Shown piece by piece: positions 13,536-16,763 of a stretch of 16,763 bases of DNA. Both the position numbers and the translations under genes were made by a program. The DNA is from Chitinophagaceae bacterium. Lineage in GTDB: Bacteria > Bacteroidota > Bacteroidia > Chitinophagales > Chitinophagaceae. The stretch is taken from contig JAACZX010000007.1 of NCBI GenBank assembly GCA_009996555.1, positions 1 to 16,763 of the forward strand, given 5' to 3'. Every line of letters starts with the position of its first letter. Within the stretch, counting starts at the first letter, position 1. The notes beneath the pieces are model-generated. The model saw nothing but the letters and a program-made list of their open reading frames with translations. It did not search any database and had not been told where the DNA came from.

Positions 13536-14669
13536 TTATTTCACATCCTTCCACCACTGATGAAAAGTTTGTGTTGTGTCTTTTAACCGTACGGGTTCTC
13601 CAATAATTGGTGTGATCAAAGGAATATTCAGTTCCTTATTTAATTCGGAGATGGTTCTTAACGGTTCATCCCATGAATGATTTGCCAAAGCAAATTTTGA
13701 TGAATGAACAGGAAATACACGCTTGGCCTGCAGGTCCTGTGCCGCCTGCAACACTTCGTTTGGCAGTGTATGAATAGCATGCCATGCTTCATTGTACTGT
13801 CCGTTTTCAAGAATGGCCAGGTCTACAGCACCATATTTTTCAGCAATGCTTTTAAAGTGTTTATCGTAACCACTATCGCCACCAATAAATATCCTGAGCG
13901 ATGGTGTTTGTAAAATATAAGAGCACCACAATGTATTGTTCCTGGTAAAGCTTCTTCCTGAAAAATGACGGGCCGGAGTAACGGTTACATTATAGTGATT
14001 GTCTAACTGTATCGCATCGTGCCAGTCTTTTTCAATGATGATGGATGTATCAAAACCCCAGAACTCAAGATGTGATCCTACTCCAAGCGGACAAATCACT
14101 TTTCCAACTTTTGCTTTCAGCTTCAGTATGGTTTCATGATCCAGGTGGTCATAATGGTCATGTGTAATAAAGAGGTAATCAATAGCAGGCAGATCATCTA
14201 CCGTGTACATCTCTGATCCGCTGAATGATTTGTTGGTTCCCGGCACAGGCGATGCATTACCACTCAACACCGGGTCAACCAATATACGCTTACCATCAAC
14301 CTGCATAAAATAAGAAGAGTGCCCAAACCATACAAGTACATCCTCTTCCTTACTGAGTGTTAACAGATCAGTTTTAACATGCGGTATGCTGTCTAATGGT
14401 ATCCTGCTTGGGTTTTTCTTAAAGAAATAAGCAAACATTACCCCCGACATGCTGTGCCCCTCTGTGAGCGTTGGTGTGTAACTCAGGTTCTGAAACTTCC
14501 CGTCTTTATAGTTGGGCGATTGTTTCATACGCTCTAACCGCTCACCAGACGGCGCTTTGCCAAATTTTTCCTGCCGGATGTAGAAAAAAATCACTACTGC
14601 CAATAACAAAATGATGGATAATACGAGAATCATCAGCCGTTTTATAAAGATGAATAGTTTGTGTGTCAT
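13536..14669 (-). CDS. membrane-anchored MBL-fold hydrolase, NAPE-PLD/UlaG-like
   Basis: A 377-residue metallo-beta-lactamase-fold enzyme tethered by one N-terminal membrane helix (about residues 10-31). Metal ligands are all visible: HxHxDH in ITHDHYDHLD (H170, H172, D174, H175), H235 in PARHFSGR, D265 in GGDSGYD, and H322 in VHSSKF. The PARHFSGR and GGDSGYD pattern and the following 'HTLPNEVLQAAQDLQAKRVFPVH' resemble NAPE-hydrolysing phospholipase D and bacterial relatives, so a phospholipid-type phosphodiester substrate is plausible but inferred. The active domain would face the periplasm or the cytoplasm depending on helix orientation; the K/R-rich N terminus favours a periplasmic domain. 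AAGGAG lies 3 nt before the ATG. It is divergent from queA across 124 bp with a long inverted repeat. Confidence 0.9.
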   Translation of the reverse strand: MTHKLFIFIKRLMILVLSIILLLAVVIFFYIRQEKFGKAPSGERLERMKQSPNYKDGKFQNLSYTPTLTEGHSMSGVMFAYFFKKNPSRIPLDSIPHVKTDLLTLSKEEDVLVWFGHSSYFMQVDGKRILVDPVLSGNASPVPGTNKSFSGSEMYTVDDLPAIDYLFITHDHYDHLDHETILKLKAKVGKVICPLGVGSHLEFWGFDTSIIIEKDWHDAIQLDNHYNVTVTPARHFSGRSFTRNNTLWCSYILQTPSLRIFIGGDSGYDKHFKSIAEKYGAVDLAILENGQYNEAWHAIHTLPNEVLQAAQDLQAKRVFPVHSSKFALANHSWDEPLRTISELNKELNIPLITPIIGEPVRLKDTTQTFHQWWKDVK

Positions 14670-14690
14670 TTACTCCTTTGAAAGGATGTG

Positions 14691-14698
14691 CAAAGGTA
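14691..14698 (-). promoter_or_regulatory. -7 promoter box of the MBL-fold gene
   Basis: On the minus strand TACCTTTG, exact TAnnTTTG, extended to TACCTTTGCAC. Predicted leader about 17 nt. The inverted repeat arm at 14710-14720 lies just upstream, in the spacer/-33 zone. Confidence 0.55.
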
Positions 14699-14709
14699 AT
14701 AGTCAGAAT

Positions 14710-14757
14710 GCGGATAGTTAAACAGGCGGATGTGTTGTCTTGAATATAACTATCCGC
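14710..14757. promoter_or_regulatory. long inverted repeat between the MBL-fold gene and queA
   Basis: GCGGATAGTTA (14710-14720) and TAACTATCCGC (14747-14757) are perfect 11-bp arms, 26 bp apart. A third copy of the core, GCGGAT (14726-14731), lies between them in the orientation of the first arm, so the right arm could pair with either. It spans the divergent promoter region and could be a shared operator or an RNA switch-like hairpin; the function is unknown. Confidence 0.45.
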
Positions 14758-14781
14758 CAGCCTCTTTCAGCCAATTTCTCC

Positions 14782-14789
14782 CATCTTTG
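14782..14789 (+). promoter_or_regulatory. -7 box of queA, next to the start codon
   Basis: CATCTTTG, one mismatch from TAnnTTTG, extended to CATCTTTGCA. Transcription would begin about 14794, the A of the queA ATG, which would make the mRNA leaderless. Confidence 0.4.
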
Positions 14790-14793
14790 CAAT

Positions 14794-16029
14794 ATGCACC
14801 CTTCGCAACTCCAGATTAAAGATTTTACATACGAGTTACCAGACGAACGAATTGCCCGTTATCCTTTAACCGACCGGGATTTAAGTAAACTGCTTATTTA
14901 TAACGAAGGCAACATCAGCGAAGATGTGTACAGGAATATCTCCACTCATCTTCCGCAAAACACGCTTCTTGTTTTTAATAATACCAAAGTAATAGAGGCC
15001 CGCATACTTTTTCAAAAGTCGACCGGCAGCACTATTGAAATTTTTTGTCTTGAACCTGCTGCCGGTGTGGAGTTGACGATGGCCATGATCAGTCAGCGCT
15101 CTGTTCGCTGGAACTGCCTGGTGGGTGGTGCAGGAAAATGGAAACAACAGTTTCTTGAAAAACAGCTCGACACCCCAAAGGGAACTGTGTTGCTGAAAGC
15201 AGAAAAACTAAAACAGGAACAAGGCAGTTTTGACATTGAATTTAGCTGGGATCATCCTGATTTTACGTTTGCCGAGTTGTTACATTTTGCAGGTGTGCTG
15301 CCTTTACCGCCTTACCTGCAACGCCAAACGGAAGCTGCGGATTATGAACGCTATCAAACTGTTTATGCTATGCAGGAAGGAAGTGTAGCAGCACCAACTG
15401 CCGGCTTGCATTTCACACCTTTATTATTACAGCAGCTGCAGGAGAGCGGTATCAAAAAACAGTTTGTAACACTGCATGTGGGCGCAGGCACTTTTCAGCC
15501 GGTGAAGAGCGAAACCATGCAGCAACACAATATGCACAGGGAGTGGATCGATATTTCTGCAGATGCCATTCAAACACTGCATGATCAGTTGCCACATCCT
15601 GTTATTGCAGTAGGCACTACCTCGCTGCGAACGATTGAAAGTGTTTACTGGATGGGGGTGAAAGCATTACTTACTCCTTCGGCAACATTGGAAGATCTGG
15701 AAGTGCAGCAGTGGGATGCGTATGATCTACCGCAGCAGAATATACAGGCAACCGAAGCACTGGCCGCTTTACTGCAATGGATGAAACAGCATTCGCTGCA
15801 GCAACTCATCTGCCACACACAAATTTTAATTGCACCGGGGTACAGGCTACGTATTGCAGCAGCCATTGTTACCAACTTTCATCAACCCAATTCTACATTG
15901 TTGTTGCTGGTTGCAGCATTGATTGGAGATGACTGGCGAAAAGTGTATCAACATGCCCTGGATAATGGCTACCGCTTTTTAAGTTATGGTGATGGCAGTT
16001 TGTTATGGAAGAAAACGGAAAGCTGTTAA
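14794..16029 (+). CDS. queA: S-adenosylmethionine:tRNA ribosyltransferase-isomerase QueA
   Basis: Cytoplasmic enzyme that transfers and isomerises the ribosyl part of S-adenosylmethionine onto preQ1-modified tRNA, giving epoxyqueuosine at wobble position 34. Seen in order (411-residue numbering): IKDFTYELPDERIARYPL (8-25), LVFNNTKVIEARI (59-71), VLPLPPYLQR (168-177), EGSVAAPTAGLHFT (195-208), then HVGAGTFQPV, AVGTTSLRTIES, TNFHQPNSTLLLLV and GYRFLSYGDGSLL. The ATG at 14794 is chosen because the conserved start MHPxQLxIKDF follows at once; the frame is open upstream to a TTG at 14740 with no family character. At 411 residues it is longer than the usual 340-360; the extra length lies mostly in residues about 85-165 and towards the C terminus. 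Other queuosine genes are not in the window. Confidence 0.96.
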   Translation: MHPSQLQIKDFTYELPDERIARYPLTDRDLSKLLIYNEGNISEDVYRNISTHLPQNTLLVFNNTKVIEARILFQKSTGSTIEIFCLEPAAGVELTMAMISQRSVRWNCLVGGAGKWKQQFLEKQLDTPKGTVLLKAEKLKQEQGSFDIEFSWDHPDFTFAELLHFAGVLPLPPYLQRQTEAADYERYQTVYAMQEGSVAAPTAGLHFTPLLLQQLQESGIKKQFVTLHVGAGTFQPVKSETMQQHNMHREWIDISADAIQTLHDQLPHPVIAVGTTSLRTIESVYWMGVKALLTPSATLEDLEVQQWDAYDLPQQNIQATEALAALLQWMKQHSLQQLICHTQILIAPGYRLRIAAAIVTNFHQPNSTLLLLVAALIGDDWRKVYQHALDNGYRFLSYGDGSLLWKKTESC

Positions 16030-16073
16030 CCGAAGCAAAGCAGACTAACAGCAAATAGCTTTCGTGAATTTTC

Positions 16074-16103
16074 TTGCACATTTGGTTCCTTCTATTACCT
16101 TTG
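16074..16103 (+). promoter_or_regulatory. promoter of the KUP potassium transporter gene
   Basis: -33 TTG at 16074-16076 and -7 TACCTTTG at 16096-16103 with a 19-bp spacer, the best full match to the Bacteroidota promoter pattern in the window. The leader would be about 55 nt. Confidence 0.6.
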
Positions 16104-16114
16104 GTTTCAGTTAG

Positions 16115-16137
16115 ATCAACCAATCAACCAAATTGGT
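16115..16137 (+). repeat. tandem 8-mer and small dyad in the KUP leader
   Basis: ATCAACCA occurs twice head-to-tail (16115-16122, 16123-16130) and overlaps an inverted pair ACCAA/TTGGT (16127-16137). It falls inside the predicted 5' leader of the KUP gene. It may be a short regulatory element or chance. Confidence 0.35.
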
Positions 16138-16162
16138 CTGTATCCTCACTTAAATTCTATTT

Positions 16163-16763
16163 GTGGGAAAGCACACTTCAAAGGCAACGGCGGCCGGCTT
16201 GTTAATTGCGTTAGGCATTATTTATGGCGACATCGGAACTTCTCCCCTGTACGTTTACAACGCTATCATTAACGGACGTGTAGTTAACGAAACACTCATT
16301 GTAGGAACGTTATCACTCATTATCTGGACACTCACATTGCAAACCACCATTAAATATGTGGTGCTGATGCTGAAGGCAGATAACAAAGGTGAAGGCGGAA
16401 CATTTGCTCTTTATGCATTGGTACGCCGCAGGCGAAAGTGGCTTGTATTGCCCGCCATGATAGGGGGGGCATCGCTCCTGGCCGATGGTATTATTACTCC
16501 GCCCATTTCTATTACTTCTGCAGTGGAAGGGTTAAAGGTGCTGCCGCAGTTGAGGGGAATGCCTGTTAACACAATTGTTACCATTGTACTTGTTATTCTG
16601 TCGCTGTTCTTTTTTATGCAGCAGTTTGGTACAGGTTCAATCGGTCGATTATTTGGTCCTGTCATGATGGTATGGTTTACCATGCTGGCCATACTTGGCG
16701 GGCTGCATGTGTTTGATGATCTGAGCATTTTTAAAGCGGTTAATCCCTACTATGCATACGAAT
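16163..16763 (+). CDS. kup: KUP-family K+ uptake transporter (partial, N-terminal 200 residues)
   Basis: Inner-membrane potassium (H+/K+ symport) transporter, cut by the window end. The start is GTG at 16163: an in-frame TAA sits at 16151-16153 with no ATG or TTG in between, so GTG is the only usable start before the conserved region. KUP signatures in order: GIIYGDIGTSPLYV (about 18-31), NKGEGGTFALYAL (about 75-87), LLADGIITPPISITSAVEGL (about 100-119) and FGTGSIGRLFGP (about 154-165). Four membrane segments are visible in the 200 residues present. The gene has its own promoter after queA (133-bp gap), so it is probably not co-transcribed with it. Family assignment is certain; full length and function cannot be confirmed. 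Confidence 0.94.
   Translation, partial: MGKHTSKATAAGLLIALGIIYGDIGTSPLYVYNAIINGRVVNETLIVGTLSLIIWTLTLQTTIKYVVLMLKADNKGEGGTFALYALVRRRRKWLVLPAMIGGASLLADGIITPPISITSAVEGLKVLPQLRGMPVNTIVTIVLVILSLFFFMQQFGTGSIGRLFGPVMMVWFTMLAILGGLHVFDDLSIFKAVNPYYAYE

Noticed and set aside
14740..14793. Upstream TTG start for queA
   Set aside because: The extra 18 residues lie across the right arm of the inverted repeat and the promoter box, and do not resemble QueA N termini.
14699..14793. A preQ1 riboswitch before queA
   Set aside because: The region lacks the preQ1-I layout (small hairpin plus A-rich tail), and a promoter directly next to the start codon would leave no leader RNA.

Overview
The window looks like chromosomal DNA from a Bacteroidota bacterium, most likely the Chitinophagaceae. 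Three observations support this. Several genes have a TAnnTTTG-type -7 promoter box, often as TATCTTTGCA. Shine-Dalgarno sequences are mostly absent. The protein set is typical: NptA/PhoU phosphate transporter, DUF6544, DUF4136 lipoprotein, ROK regulator and a long QueA. I see no mobile element, CRISPR array, rRNA or tRNA. Genus-level placement is beyond what I can support.

Layout. At the left edge a Na+/phosphate cotransporter (minus, cut by the window start) is divergent from a phospholipase D/cardiolipin-synthase-like gene (plus, 1584-2765). Most of the rest, 2770-14669, is a long minus-strand block. Reading leftwards from its right end it holds: a membrane-anchored NAPE-PLD-like metallo-hydrolase; an orphan PAS/HisKA_3 sensor kinase; an HPP-family membrane protein; a luciferase-like flavin oxidoreductase; a TerC-family membrane protein; a DUF4136 lipoprotein; a ROK regulator; a tandem universal stress protein; a small DUF2892 protein; and a two-gene unit of membrane proteins, DUF6544 then YdjM-like. 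At the right edge, on the plus strand, are queA (queuosine tRNA modification) and the start of a KUP potassium transporter, cut by the window end.

How the genes fit together. Most are single-gene units with their own promoter. Only the DUF6544/YdjM pair is clearly co-transcribed (8-bp gap). The common theme is envelope, ion and phospholipid homeostasis plus stress: Pi, K+, TerC (possibly Mn2+), HPP (possibly an anion), two phospholipase-like enzymes, and USP. I find no obviously new multi-gene system. The least expected material is non-coding: dyad-symmetric, operator-like sites in the promoter regions of the Na/Pi-PLD, ROK, USP and MBL-queA genes; a possible leaderless queA transcript; and a rare canonical Shine-Dalgarno that could be masked by an upstream complementary sequence in front of the DUF4136 gene.
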